A stretch of 64,000 bases of DNA from an uncultured Litoreibacter sp. (GTDB taxonomy: Bacteria; Pseudomonadota; Alphaproteobacteria; Rhodobacterales; Rhodobacteraceae): positions 858,001-922,000 of the forward strand of contig CANLUY010000001.1 in NCBI GenBank assembly GCA_947494435.1, in the 5' to 3' direction. Each line of letters opens with the position of its first letter. Positions within the stretch are counted from its first letter, which is position 1. Both the position numbers and the translations under genes were made by a program. Positions 26,249 through 34,039 of this stretch are shown here, piece by piece. The notes under the pieces were generated by a model. That model did not search any database. It was not told the origin of the DNA and saw nothing but the letters and a program-made list of their open reading frames with translations.

Positions 26249-26962
26249 CTATGAGACGCGAAAGACTTCGCCACTGCCCGCATCGCGGATGAGGTCAACA
26301 CGCGCCCCATTCCAGTGGTAGTCAAGATGACGCCCCTGCCGCGGCGGGCGGGCGAGGTCGGGAAAGAACAACCCGACACAATCGCCATCGCTGCGCACAC
26401 TCGGGTAGACAATACCTTGGCCATCCAGCGTCCTTAGCTCAGCCCCCAAACGGTTGCTGTCGCGATAATCGTCAGGCATCAGCCACGGGTGGGCCTGACC
26501 GCCTAGCCCACGAATATCGTAAAGCTCGGCATCCACCTCCAAGTGTAATTCCCGAAACTGCGAGGTCCATCCCTCTGGCTGCGCGGTCATCAACATGAAT
26601 TTGCCATGGTGATGGATCGTTTCAGCAACCGCAGTCTCAAAATCGCTTGCCACATAGAGCACCCCCAAACGCCCGTCACTGAAGCGGCTGGGACGGTCGG
26701 GGCTAGTGTGCGTGAACGAGGCCATCAGCAGGCTCGCGCCGGGCCCTGCAACGCGCCTTTCAGGGGGGACAAGATCAAGCTGACCAATAGTCTCCATCAA
26801 ACGCGGGTTGGTCTTTTGCTCTGCCGAGATCAGCAGCGGCCAATCTTCAGGGTCTGCAATGTCTTCGAATAGGTCAATCGGAGGGTATACGCTTCGGATG
26901 ATGCGAACCCCGTTGCTCCAGTGCAGTGACGTGATCGGCAGGTCTTGAGCGGCGATCACCAC
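26249..26962 (-). CDS. RES-domain toxin (NAD+ phosphorylase type)
   Basis: The 237-residue product has the RES domain pattern: an Arg in VRIIRSVYPP, the FTHTSPDRPSRFSDGRLGVLYVA segment, the conserved Glu in FETAVAETIHHH and the C-terminal Ser region YPSVRSDGDCVGLFFP. RES toxins degrade NAD+ by phosphorolysis and are held in check by an Xre/DUF2384 antitoxin encoded just upstream. Here the toxin starts at a GTG that overlaps the end of the antitoxin gene by seven bases, so they are coupled. The gene converges on the Omp85 gene with ten bases between. Confidence 0.9.
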   Translation of the reverse strand: MVIAAQDLPITSLHWSNGVRIIRSVYPPIDLFEDIADPEDWPLLISAEQKTNPRLMETIGQLDLVPPERRVAGPGASLLMASFTHTSPDRPSRFSDGRLGVLYVASDFETAVAETIHHHGKFMLMTAQPEGWTSQFRELHLEVDAELYDIRGLGGQAHPWLMPDDYRDSNRLGAELRTLDGQGIVYPSVRSDGDCVGLFFPDLARPPRQGRHLDYHWNGARVDLIRDAGSGEVFRVS

Positions 26963-27366
26963 CCTCCCCGTTCAGCATCCAGATACCGGCGCACACGCAT
27001 GAGGTCCGTCAATTCACCGCCCAGCATAACGCTAAGCGCAGGCGCACCCTGAAACGCCTCGTTTGGTGCTTTGATCCAATCATAGACGCGCTGTGGATCC
27101 GAAAACAAAATGCGCAACGCTTTGTGGATGCCCAATATATTTGAAAGCCGCGCCTTCGTGTCTCGATCCAAGCGCCCCGCTTGACCTGCTTTCCAGCGCC
27201 GGTAGGTGCGCACCGGCAGATCAAGGAGCGTCGCCGCCTCTTCATCCGTAATCTTCCACCTCGCGAACAGGTTCAAAGAGGCGCGCAGCATCGCACCGCC
27301 CTCCTCATCCGTGATCGGATCAGGCGCGAATTGAACAGCTTTCGTTTGTAGAGCATGCAGCGTCAT
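26956..27366 (-). CDS. Xre/MbcA/ParS-type antitoxin of the RES toxin (DUF2384)
   Basis: The ATG complementary to 27364-27366 has an AAGGAG site eight bases upstream, so I take it over an in-frame ATG 81 bases earlier. The 136-residue product carries an N-terminal Xre-like helix-turn-helix (ITDEEAATLLDLPVRTYRRWKAG) followed by the DUF2384 region (RLSNILGIHKALRILFSDPQRVYDWIKAPNEAFQG), which folds over the RES toxin. Antitoxin before toxin is the usual order. The inverted repeat at 27382-27406 is a likely autoregulatory operator. Confidence 0.9.
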   Translation of the reverse strand: MTLHALQTKAVQFAPDPITDEEGGAMLRASLNLFARWKITDEEAATLLDLPVRTYRRWKAGQAGRLDRDTKARLSNILGIHKALRILFSDPQRVYDWIKAPNEAFQGAPALSVMLGGELTDLMRVRRYLDAERGGW

Positions 27367-27381
27367 GCGATATCTCCTTTT

Positions 27382-27406
27382 GGCATCATATATAGTATTT
27401 GATGCC
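27382..27406. promoter_or_regulatory. operator/promoter region of the RES-Xre pair
   Basis: GGCATCA (27382-27388) and TGATGCC (27400-27406) form a perfect seven-base inverted repeat around an AT-rich 11-base spacer that contains TATATAGTATT. A second short palindrome, TGCCATTTGGCA, overlaps its distal side (27402-27413). The position just upstream of the antitoxin ribosome site fits autorepression by the Xre protein. Confidence 0.6.
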
Positions 27407-27446
27407 ATTTGGCAATACTCATGACTTTGCACTAAAGGAAACGACA

Positions 27447-27475
27447 TAAAAAAAGCCCCGCAGAAGCGAGGCTTT
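27447..27475 (-). terminator. rho-independent terminator of rpmI-rplT
   Basis: On the minus strand AGCCTCGC, loop TTCT, GCGGGGCT (27473-27454) forms an eight-base stem with one G-U pair. It is followed directly by seven U residues (complement of 27448-27454). It lies 25 bases after the rplT stop. Confidence 0.88.
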
Positions 27476-27497
27476 TTAAGTCAAATCTGAAATACGC

Positions 27498-27860
27498 TTA
27501 GGCCAGCGCAGCTTTCGCTTTTTCAACAACACCAGCAAATGCGTCAGGCTCATTTACAGCCAGATCGGCCAGAACCTTGCGGTCCACTTCGATGCCGGCC
27601 AGCGACAGACCGTTGATGAAACGCGAATAGGTCAGCGTCTCGTCAATCGCGCGGCAACCAGCGTTGATACGTTGGATCCACAGCGAGCGGAAGTTGCGCT
27701 TGCGTGCCTTCCGGTCACGTGTCGCGTATTGGTTCGCCTTGTCGACAGCCTGACGGGCAACCTTGAAGGTGTTCTTGCGACGACCTTGGTAGCCTTTAGC
27801 AGCTTTGATAACTTTCTTGTGGCGCGCGTGTGTCGTGACGCCGGATGTAACTCTTGCCAT
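27498..27860 (-). CDS. rplT: 50S ribosomal protein L20
   Basis: The 120-residue basic protein is a full-length L20: [62 protein letters not shown] and the C-terminal [19 protein letters not shown] are all family hallmarks. L20 binds 23S rRNA early in large-subunit assembly. It follows rpmI by 12 bases, and the pair is closed by a strong terminator. infC, often upstream of this pair elsewhere, is not here. Confidence 0.98.
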   Translation of the reverse strand: MARVTSGVTTHARHKKVIKAAKGYQGRRKNTFKVARQAVDKANQYATRDRKARKRNFRSLWIQRINAGCRAIDETLTYSRFINGLSLAGIEVDRKVLADLAVNEPDAFAGVVEKAKAALA

Positions 27861-27872
27861 GTCTAAATCTCC

Positions 27873-28073
27873 TTAGCGCGCGTAGGGCATGTATTTTTTC
27901 ACGATGTTCTCATCTGCTTTGCAGAGGATCGTCGTGCCGCGCGCAGTGCGGATAAACTTGGTAGAGCGCTTGATCATGCCGTGGCGTTTGCCCGCTTGAC
28001 CAGCTTTGACGCGGCCAGAGGCCGTCATCTTAAAGCGCTTCTTAGCGCCCGATTTTGTCTTCATCTTCGGCAT
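27873..28073 (-). CDS. rpmI: 50S ribosomal protein L35
   Basis: The start is the ATG complementary to 28071-28073 ([20 protein letters not shown]), preceded by GAGGAGATGGAA; upstream in-frame codons are leader sequence. The 66-residue product has the L35 signature with [18 protein letters not shown] and a C-terminal YMPYAR. It is the first gene of the rpmI-rplT operon. About 120 bases lie between it and the next gene upstream. Confidence 0.97.
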   Translation of the reverse strand: MPKMKTKSGAKKRFKMTASGRVKAGQAGKRHGMIKRSTKFIRTARGTTILCKADENIVKKYMPYAR

Positions 28074-28192
28074 TTCCATCTCCTCAGTCAGGGTGGTGAA
28101 CGTGGCGACTCGGCATGCCTTATAGGCCGGTCCCACGGGGTACGAATGCGCTGTTTAGGGCGCTTCGCGTCACTTGGCAAGAGCCAAGATAG

Positions 28193-28420
28193 CTAGTTTA
28201 TAAGGCTACCCACGACACGCGCGATGATCTGTGGCAATTCATCAATCGAATAGCCGCCCGGCGTGTTGTAAATGGCGTAAATAATCAAAGCACCAGAAAC
28301 GACGACAGCAATGGTTGCGACCCGTGGTGGATTACCATCAACCATCGCAGAAAACATGCCCGGTATCGACAACACGCCGATCACCAGCCCAAGCACCAGA
28401 ATGAACTCATTTGTGACCAA
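28193..28420 (-). CDS. small conserved membrane protein of unknown function
   Basis: The 75-residue product has two hydrophobic helices (FILVLGLVIGVLSIPGMFSA and VATIAVVVSGALIIYAIY) and a hydrophilic C-terminus GGYSIDELPQIIARVVGSLIN. No known domain is recognised. The gene lies 30 bases downstream of pyruvate kinase on the same strand and is probably cotranscribed with it. A hairpin (CTTGGC-AAGA-GCCAAG, 28173-28188) follows its stop and could be a weak terminator. The hydrophobic pattern and operon position support a real gene. Confidence 0.65.
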   Translation of the reverse strand: MVTNEFILVLGLVIGVLSIPGMFSAMVDGNPPRVATIAVVVSGALIIYAIYNTPGGYSIDELPQIIARVVGSLIN

Positions 28421-28450
28421 ACCACTCTCCCCTCAAGAGAATGAGTTTGA

Positions 28451-29899
28451 TTATTCAGGGTCTGCCGCGAAAATCAATCGTTCTTCGACCGGTGCAACCC
28501 GCAGAATGTTTGTTGTGCCGGGTTGGTTGAACGGAACGCCCGCAGTGACAACGATCTGATCGGTCTCGCTCGCGAACTCATATTTGCGCGCAGCCCGTGC
28601 TGCACTAACCACCGCGGATTTGAAACGGTCCACCTCACCGGTTACCGTGCAATGCGTACCCCAGCTTAAGCAAAGACGACGCGCCGTGCCTTGCAACGAG
28701 GTCAGAGCAATGATCGGAACATGCGGCCGTTCTCTTGAAACCAGCGACGCCGTTGTGCCGGATTGTGTGAAACAGCAGATCGCCTTGATGTCAGTTGTCT
28801 CTGCAATCTCACGCGCCGCCACAACAATACCATCCGCAACTGTCGTTTTGCTACCACCGCGCTGGGCCGCAATGATATCGCGGTAGTTCTGATCGCTTTC
28901 GACCTCAATCGCCACGTTGTTCATCGTCGTCACGGCCTCAATCGGGAAGTCACCCGCAGCGGATTCCGCAGACAGCATGATCGCGTCTGTGCCTTCATAA
29001 ATCGCCGTCGCAACGTCAGAAACTTCCGCACGCGTCGGCATCGGGCTGTCGATCATGGATTCAAGCATTTGCGTTGCAACAATCACAGGCTTCGCTACTG
29101 CACGGCATTTCCGCACCAATCGCTTCTGGATCGGCGGCACGTTCTGCACGGGCAGCTCGACACCCAAATCTCCGCGCGCCACCATGATCCCGTCGGAGAC
29201 GGCCAAGATATCATCGAAAGACTTCACCGCTGCCGGCTTCTCGATCTTCGACAAGATCGCCGCACGGCCTTGCGCCAAGTCCCGCGCTTCTTTCACATCC
29301 GCGGGGCGCTGCACGAAGGACAAGGCCAGCCAGTCGACACCAAGTTGGCACACAAACTCCAGGTCTTTGCGGTCTTTCTCCGACAGAGCGGCGAGCGGAA
29401 GCACCACATCCGGCACGTTGACACCCTTGCGGTCCGAAATCACACCACCGACCGTCACTTCACAATCGGCAAAGTCACGTCCGCAGTCTTTGACCTTCAA
29501 CCGGATCTTGCCATCATTGACCAACAAAGATGCGCCCGGCTCCAGTGCATCGAAAATCTCTTTATGCGGCAGTTGCACACGCGTGGCATCGCCCTTGGCA
29601 TCATCCAGATCTAACCGGAAGGGTTGACCCACTTGCAGATCAATGCCCGCACTATCCGCAAACTGCCCAACCCGCAGCTTCGGGCCTTGAAGGTCTGCCA
29701 GAATAGCAATCGGGCGCCCTGTGTCTTTTTCGATCTGACGGATAATCTCGTGACGTTTGCCGATTTCGGCGTGATCACCATGGCTCATGTTCAAACGAAA
29801 CACGTCCGCGCCAGCTTCAAAGAGGGCGCGGATCATTTCGTAATCGTCAGAAGCGGGGCCCAATGTGGCAACAATCTTAACCTTGCGGAGGCGTCTCAT
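28451..29899 (-). CDS. pyk: pyruvate kinase
   Basis: The 482-residue product has the complete enzyme: MRRLRKVKIVATLGPASDDYE, the catalytic region FRLNMSHGDHAE, ILADLQGPKLRVG, the active-site Lys in AAILSKIEKPAAV, MVARGDLGVELP and the C-terminal domain with ICCFTQSGTTASLVSRERP. It transfers phosphate from phosphoenolpyruvate to ADP in the last step of glycolysis. A single copy with an intact regulatory domain is seen. It is divergent from the N-formylglutamate amidohydrolase gene. Confidence 0.97.
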   Translation of the reverse strand: MRRLRKVKIVATLGPASDDYEMIRALFEAGADVFRLNMSHGDHAEIGKRHEIIRQIEKDTGRPIAILADLQGPKLRVGQFADSAGIDLQVGQPFRLDLDDAKGDATRVQLPHKEIFDALEPGASLLVNDGKIRLKVKDCGRDFADCEVTVGGVISDRKGVNVPDVVLPLAALSEKDRKDLEFVCQLGVDWLALSFVQRPADVKEARDLAQGRAAILSKIEKPAAVKSFDDILAVSDGIMVARGDLGVELPVQNVPPIQKRLVRKCRAVAKPVIVATQMLESMIDSPMPTRAEVSDVATAIYEGTDAIMLSAESAAGDFPIEAVTTMNNVAIEVESDQNYRDIIAAQRGGSKTTVADGIVVAAREIAETTDIKAICCFTQSGTTASLVSRERPHVPIIALTSLQGTARRLCLSWGTHCTVTGEVDRFKSAVVSAARAARKYEFASETDQIVVTAGVPFNQPGTTNILRVAPVEERLIFAADPE

Positions 29900-29970
29900 A
29901 CCTGCGTCATCCTTCTAGATTCAATTTTTGTCGTTGGGCCGAGGCCACATATGACGCAAACCCACCGACA

Positions 29971-29988
29971 CCGCAACTGGCGTTGCGG
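29971..29988. promoter_or_regulatory. perfect hairpin in the pyk/amidohydrolase divergent region
   Basis: CCGCAAC-TGGC-GTTGCGG is a seven-base perfect inverted repeat about 45 bases upstream of the amidohydrolase start and 75 bases upstream of pyk. It may be an operator or a 5' leader hairpin. Nothing else in the 134-base region is assignable. Confidence 0.35.
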
Positions 29989-30033
29989 CCGTTGACCCGT
30001 TAAATAATCCTGACGTGTAACAGGCAGATATTC

Positions 30034-30774
30034 ATGAACGACGCACCTTTCGAAATCATCGGCGAAGATCGCCCTGGCCGGTTTGTCTGCCTATGCGATC
30101 ACGCCGCCAATACGGTTCCCGACACTGTTGCAAAGGGCGATCTCGGGCTTCCACCTGAAGATATGAACCGCCATATCGCATTCGATATCGGTGCCGCCGG
30201 TCTCACGCACGCCCTGTCGCAGCGGCTGAACGGTCCGGCCATCTTATCGAACTTCTCAAGATTAGTGATCGACCCGAACAGAGGCGAGGATGACCCGACA
30301 CTGATCATGCGGCTTTATGACGGCTCGATCATCCCAGCCAACAAACAGGTCTCTCCTGCCGAAAGGGAGGGGCGGTTGACCAGCCTTTATCGACCATACC
30401 ACATCGCAGTCGAAGCTGTGCTCACAAACCGCGCGGACCCCGTCGTGATTTCCATCCATAGTTTTACGCCACAACTGCGCGGGCGCGACCCACGGCCTTG
30501 GCATATTGGGGTGCTTTACGCAGATGACACGCGGTTTGCACATCCGTTGCTCAACGCACTACGCGCAGAGCCGGACCTTTGTGTTGGGGACAATCAGCCC
30601 TATTCGGGTCATCTCACCGGCGACACAATGGATCAGCATGCGTTGCGGTCCAACCGCCCACATGTCTTGATCGAGTTGCGCAATGACCTCATATCAACGC
30701 AAGAAGATCAGATCGCATGGGCGGACCGCTTGGCACCGATCTTGAGTGCGACCCTCGAACAGACACAGCTCTAA
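30034..30774 (+). CDS. N-formylglutamate amidohydrolase family protein
   Basis: The 246-residue product fits the N-formylglutamate amidohydrolase (HutG-like) family: VCLCDHAANTVPD near the start, HIAFDIGAAGLTHALSQRLNGPAILSNFSRLVIDPNR in the middle, and VISIHSFTPQLRGRDPRPWHIGVLY and QPYSGHLTGDTMDQHAL further on. His, Asp and Arg in these segments are the likely metal and substrate ligands. The family hydrolyses N-formyl-L-glutamate at the end of one histidine degradation route, but no other hut gene is nearby, so the substrate is uncertain. A DUF1244 gene follows within 11 bases. Confidence 0.88.
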   Translation: MNDAPFEIIGEDRPGRFVCLCDHAANTVPDTVAKGDLGLPPEDMNRHIAFDIGAAGLTHALSQRLNGPAILSNFSRLVIDPNRGEDDPTLIMRLYDGSIIPANKQVSPAEREGRLTSLYRPYHIAVEAVLTNRADPVVISIHSFTPQLRGRDPRPWHIGVLYADDTRFAHPLLNALRAEPDLCVGDNQPYSGHLTGDTMDQHALRSNRPHVLIELRNDLISTQEDQIAWADRLAPILSATLEQTQL

Positions 30775-30785
30775 AGGACAAAACA

Positions 30786-31085
30786 ATGGACGCTCAAACC
30801 CAGCTTGAACTTGAAGCCGCCGCCTTCCGCACATTGCGCGATCATCTTCAAAAGCGGACGGATGTCCAGAATATCGACATGATGAATTTGGCCGGGTTCT
30901 GTCGCAACTGCCTGAGCCGTTGGTATCAAGAAGCCGCTGCAGAGCGTGGGATCGAGATTGGGAAAATGGAAGCCCGTGAATCGTTCTACGGCATGCCGTT
31001 CGAGACGTGGAAAGCGAAGTATCAAACTGATGCTACAGATAGCCAAAAAGCGGCGTTCGAGGTGTCCCACAAAGACGCCACTTAA
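30786..31085 (+). CDS. DUF1244 family protein
   Basis: The ATG at 30786 gives a 99-residue product, MDAQTQLELEAAAFRTLRDH..., with the family core NLAGFCRNCLSRWYQEAAAERG and YGMPFETWKAKYQ. DUF1244 is a short helical family found across Proteobacteria without a defined role. The two Cys and the RW motif are conserved features. It is cotranscribed with the upstream amidohydrolase (11-base gap) and followed 21 bases later by a quinone oxidoreductase. Confidence 0.9.
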   Translation: MDAQTQLELEAAAFRTLRDHLQKRTDVQNIDMMNLAGFCRNCLSRWYQEAAAERGIEIGKMEARESFYGMPFETWKAKYQTDATDSQKAAFEVSHKDAT

Positions 31086-31106
31086 CGCTCTCTGAAAGGA
31101 CTACCC

Positions 31107-32081
31107 ATGCCGAACGCCATTATCATTCGCGAGTATGGGAATTCCGCCACTCTGGTCCTTGAAGGCATAGAGCTATCGCGCCCCGGCCCGAAAGAGGTGC
31201 AGCTTCAGCAGACCGCCATCGGCGTAAATTACCACGATGTTTATGTCCGCTCCGGCCTCTACAAAACCTTAGCCTTGCCCGGAATTCCCGGCTGCGAGGC
31301 TACGGGGATTATCGAAGCTGTTGGGTCAGATGTCACAAACTTCAGACCTGGTGACAGAGTGGCCTATGTCACGGGTGGGTACGGCGCTTACGCGTCCCAT
31401 CGAAACATCGCAGCCTCCTTGGTTGTGCCTATCCCCGATGACGTCAGTGATGAGGCGGCGGCCTCCAACCTGCTGCGCGCCATGACGGTTGAGATGCTGA
31501 CAGCGCATGTGCATCGAGTCACGCCCGATATGACGGTCCTCGTACATGCGGCTGCAGGTGGTGTCGGGCGGATGCTGTGCCAAGCGCTCGCTGGTCTCGG
31601 CGCGAAGGCTATCGGCACCGTTGGATCACCTGAAAAAGCGCAAATCGCGACAGAGAATGGCTGCGCCTATCCTATTCTGTATCGCGACATCGACTTCGTA
31701 AAATCCGTTTCAGATATCACTGAAGGTGCCGGTGTGGATGTCGTCTACGATTCCGTCGGCGCGGATACTTTCGCGGGTTCGATCGAGGCTTTGGCGATGT
31801 GCGGTCATCTGGTGAATTTCGGGCAGTCTTCCGGACCCGTGGATCCCATTGCCATGGCAACCCTTGCAACCAAGTCGCTGACGGTATCCCGACCCATTCT
31901 GTTTCACTATTTGCGCGATCCAAACCAATATCATGCAATTGCAGACAAAGTGATGCGGGCGTTCCAATCCGGCACTCTCAAAGCCCCCAAGCCCACACCA
32001 GTACCGTTGAACGAAGCGCCCAAAGCCCACGATACGTTGGAAAGCATGACCCGTGGCGGATCGCTCGTATTGATCCCCTAG
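31107..32081 (+). CDS. NADPH:quinone oxidoreductase (zinc-free medium-chain dehydrogenase)
   Basis: The 324-residue product belongs to the quinone oxidoreductase branch of the medium-chain dehydrogenases. It has NYHDVYVRSGLY, PGIPGCEATGIIEAVGSDV, the cofactor motif VLVHAAAGGVGRMLCQ, GADVVYDSVG-type strand (GVDVVYDSVGADTF) and the closing RGGSLVLIP. No zinc ligands are present. Such enzymes reduce quinones or other enones with NADPH. It ends the 30034-32081 group. Confidence 0.92.
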   Translation: MPNAIIIREYGNSATLVLEGIELSRPGPKEVQLQQTAIGVNYHDVYVRSGLYKTLALPGIPGCEATGIIEAVGSDVTNFRPGDRVAYVTGGYGAYASHRNIAASLVVPIPDDVSDEAAASNLLRAMTVEMLTAHVHRVTPDMTVLVHAAAGGVGRMLCQALAGLGAKAIGTVGSPEKAQIATENGCAYPILYRDIDFVKSVSDITEGAGVDVVYDSVGADTFAGSIEALAMCGHLVNFGQSSGPVDPIAMATLATKSLTVSRPILFHYLRDPNQYHAIADKVMRAFQSGTLKAPKPTPVPLNEAPKAHDTLESMTRGGSLVLIP

Positions 32082-32214
32082 GCCCTCCGGAAACCTGTGA
32101 GTGTGCGGCGTTGATTTATTCCGCCACTTGTTCAACGATGCTCTGGCGGACCGGGTAACGCAAAAAGATGCCTGTGCTATATGCATTAAAGAACGTCGTA
32201 GAAGGAGCCGTATG

Positions 32215-32622
32215 ATGGGAACAACGCATCTGTTTACCGATGCTGAAGTTGAGGCCAATCCAGAGGTCAAAGCGGTCTTTGACGATATTCGTGAAACCCG
32301 TGGGTCTGATTTCGTCAACAATATTTGGCGCGCACTTGCGGCTGATCCACCGGGTTTGAAACGCACCTGGGAAAACGTGAAGTCTCTTATGGCAACGCCT
32401 GGCACGCTCGACCCAAAAACGCGGGAGATGATCTATATCGCGGTCTCCGTCGCAAATGGCTGCAGCTATTGCGTGCATTCCCACACTGCGGCGGCCAAGG
32501 CCAAGGGGATGAGCGAGGAGGAACACGGTGAGCTGATGCAGATCATCGCGCTTGCCGCGTCTACAAATCATCTGGTGACGGCACTGCAAGTGCCTGTCGA
32601 TCCAGAGTTTGACGTAAACTAA
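32215..32622 (+). CDS. carboxymuconolactone decarboxylase / AhpD-like family protein
   Basis: Two consecutive ATG codons (32212 and 32215) follow AAGGAG; the second has the better spacing. The 135-residue product carries the AhpD-type redox motif CSYCVHSHTAAAKAKG in an all-helical fold (TREMIYIAVSVANG before it). Members act as peroxidase partners or as decarboxylases; the C-x-x-C-x-x-x-H motif argues for a redox role. It is followed after 34 bases by the Tat-exported cyclase gene, and both may be in one transcript. Confidence 0.88.
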   Translation: MGTTHLFTDAEVEANPEVKAVFDDIRETRGSDFVNNIWRALAADPPGLKRTWENVKSLMATPGTLDPKTREMIYIAVSVANGCSYCVHSHTAAAKAKGMSEEEHGELMQIIALAASTNHLVTALQVPVDPEFDVN

Positions 32623-32656
32623 ACCAACAGGAACCAAAAAATAGGGAGAGATAAGT

Positions 32657-33469
32657 ATGTGTGATGTATGCGTGATGAACGCGGTGAAGGACAAAATGAT
32701 GTCGCGCCGTAGTTTTTTCAAAGCAAGTGCAGCCGGGGCTGTCGCGGCGGCGGCCACTGGCAGCTTAGGCACACCCGCAATGGCCGCTGGTCATGGAACC
32801 GTCGAAGACATGACCCACACCTTGCACGAAGATTTTCCGACCTACTTTGGCGAACCGCAATTCAGCCGCGAGCAGGTGTTCAACTTCGCAGAACACAGCT
32901 TCAATCTGCAGCGTCTCACAATCAACGAACACACAGGCACGCATATTGATGCGCCTCTGCACTTCTCTGCCGATGGCACATCCGTCGATGAAATCCCAGT
33001 CTCTTCTTTGATCGCACCGCTCTGCGTGGTCGACATAGCAGCCCGCGCCGCCGAAGACGCAGATACACAAGTCACACCAGATGATCTGAAGGCATGGATT
33101 GACGCAAATGGCGACATTCCCGACGGCGCTTGCGTAGCGATGCATTCAGGTTGGGCCTCCAAGGTAGACACAGACGGGTTCCGCAATTTCGACGGCGACG
33201 CCCAGCACTACCCCGGCTTCCATATCGAGGCCACGCAAATGCTTCTGGAAACCGGCGCGCAATCGATTGCTGTCGATACTCTGTCGCTCGATCACGGCAT
33301 CTCAGGCGATTTTGCGACACATTATGCGTGGCTACCAACGGGTCGCTTCGGCATCGAAAACATCGCCAACCTCGACAAAGTGCCAGCCGCTGGCGCTACG
33401 CTCGTCGTCGGCGCGCCGAAACATAAAGGCGGCACCGGCGGACCTGCCCGCATTTTCGCAATGGTATGA
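32657..33469 (+). CDS. Tat-exported cyclase-family (kynurenine formamidase-like) hydrolase
   Basis: The 270-residue product has a short N-terminal stretch MCDVCVMNAVKDKMM before the twin-arginine motif SRRSFFK (residues 16-22) and a hydrophobic signal ending in AMAAGHG. The mature part shows the cyclase-family metal motif HTGTHIDAPLHF, VAMHSGWASK and TLSLDHG. The family includes arylformamidases and other metal-dependent hydrolases; the substrate is unknown. An AGGGAG site eight bases before the ATG supports this start. A strong hairpin follows the gene. Confidence 0.9.
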   Translation: MCDVCVMNAVKDKMMSRRSFFKASAAGAVAAAATGSLGTPAMAAGHGTVEDMTHTLHEDFPTYFGEPQFSREQVFNFAEHSFNLQRLTINEHTGTHIDAPLHFSADGTSVDEIPVSSLIAPLCVVDIAARAAEDADTQVTPDDLKAWIDANGDIPDGACVAMHSGWASKVDTDGFRNFDGDAQHYPGFHIEATQMLLETGAQSIAVDTLSLDHGISGDFATHYAWLPTGRFGIENIANLDKVPAAGATLVVGAPKHKGGTGGPARIFAMV

Positions 33470-33476
33470 TCCAACC

Positions 33477-33506
33477 AGACAGGCGCGGAAGGCGTCGCGC
33501 CTGTCT
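33477..33506. terminator. bidirectional hairpin between cyclase and bphO genes
   Basis: AGACAGGCGCG (33477-33487) and CGCGCCTGTCT (33496-33506) form a perfect 11-base stem with an eight-base loop, between the two convergent stop codons. No long U tract follows, but position and stability fit a shared terminator. Confidence 0.7.
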
Positions 33507-34039
33507 TACTGCCCCCGGCTAAACATGGAAAAAACGCGCTCAGCCCCGCAGCGTGCGTCATCCATATCGAAGCTCTGCGCGTCCAATTCAGCAAAGAACG
33601 TCTTCAACGCCTTCGAACGCGCAAACTCCTGCATACAAAGCAGATAGGAAGTCGGCCAATCGCCCGGAATGCGACCCGACTTCAGCAGGACAGACGCCCC
33701 AATCGCTGACCCATTCAGCGCATATAGCACACCCCAAGCATGTCCGCCCCCCCGTTGCACAGATTCGGCGGAGCCGGCCGCCATATCACCCAAGTCTTCG
33801 CAAAGGGCGGCGCGGCGCGCAGCCTCAGCCTCAATATACGCTTCACAAGACAGGGCATGCGCGGCGGGTTGACCAAGCGTGTGATGCACCTCCATCAACA
33901 CCGAAAGCCACTGAAAATAGACCGCCTTATCAACGAATAAATTGCCCGGCGCCCAGTGCTGCTCCGCCTCATCATGCGCCTGCTGCGTTGCGGCTTTCAA
34001 ATACGCACGGTTCGGTATCGTCACCTCACTCGTTAGCAA
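33506..34039 (-). CDS. bphO: biliverdin-producing heme oxygenase (BphO)
   Basis: The 177-residue product fits bacterial heme oxygenases. The proximal heme ligand is His22 in LKAATQQAHDEAE, and the distal helix glycines are in WGVLYALNGSAIGASVLL. The enzyme opens heme to biliverdin IX alpha, CO and iron. It follows and overlaps the bacteriophytochrome gene by 14 bases on the same strand, the common arrangement in which the oxygenase supplies the chromophore for the photoreceptor. The sequence is diverged, but the gene context makes the call secure. Confidence 0.88.
   Translation of the reverse strand: MLTSEVTIPNRAYLKAATQQAHDEAEQHWAPGNLFVDKAVYFQWLSVLMEVHHTLGQPAAHALSCEAYIEAEAARRAALCEDLGDMAAGSAESVQRGGGHAWGVLYALNGSAIGASVLLKSGRIPGDWPTSYLLCMQEFARSKALKTFFAELDAQSFDMDDARCGAERVFSMFSRGQ

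Noticed and set aside
28763-29614. 283-codon plus-strand frame within pyk
   Set aside because: Antisense to pyruvate kinase, His/Arg-rich composition and no domain.
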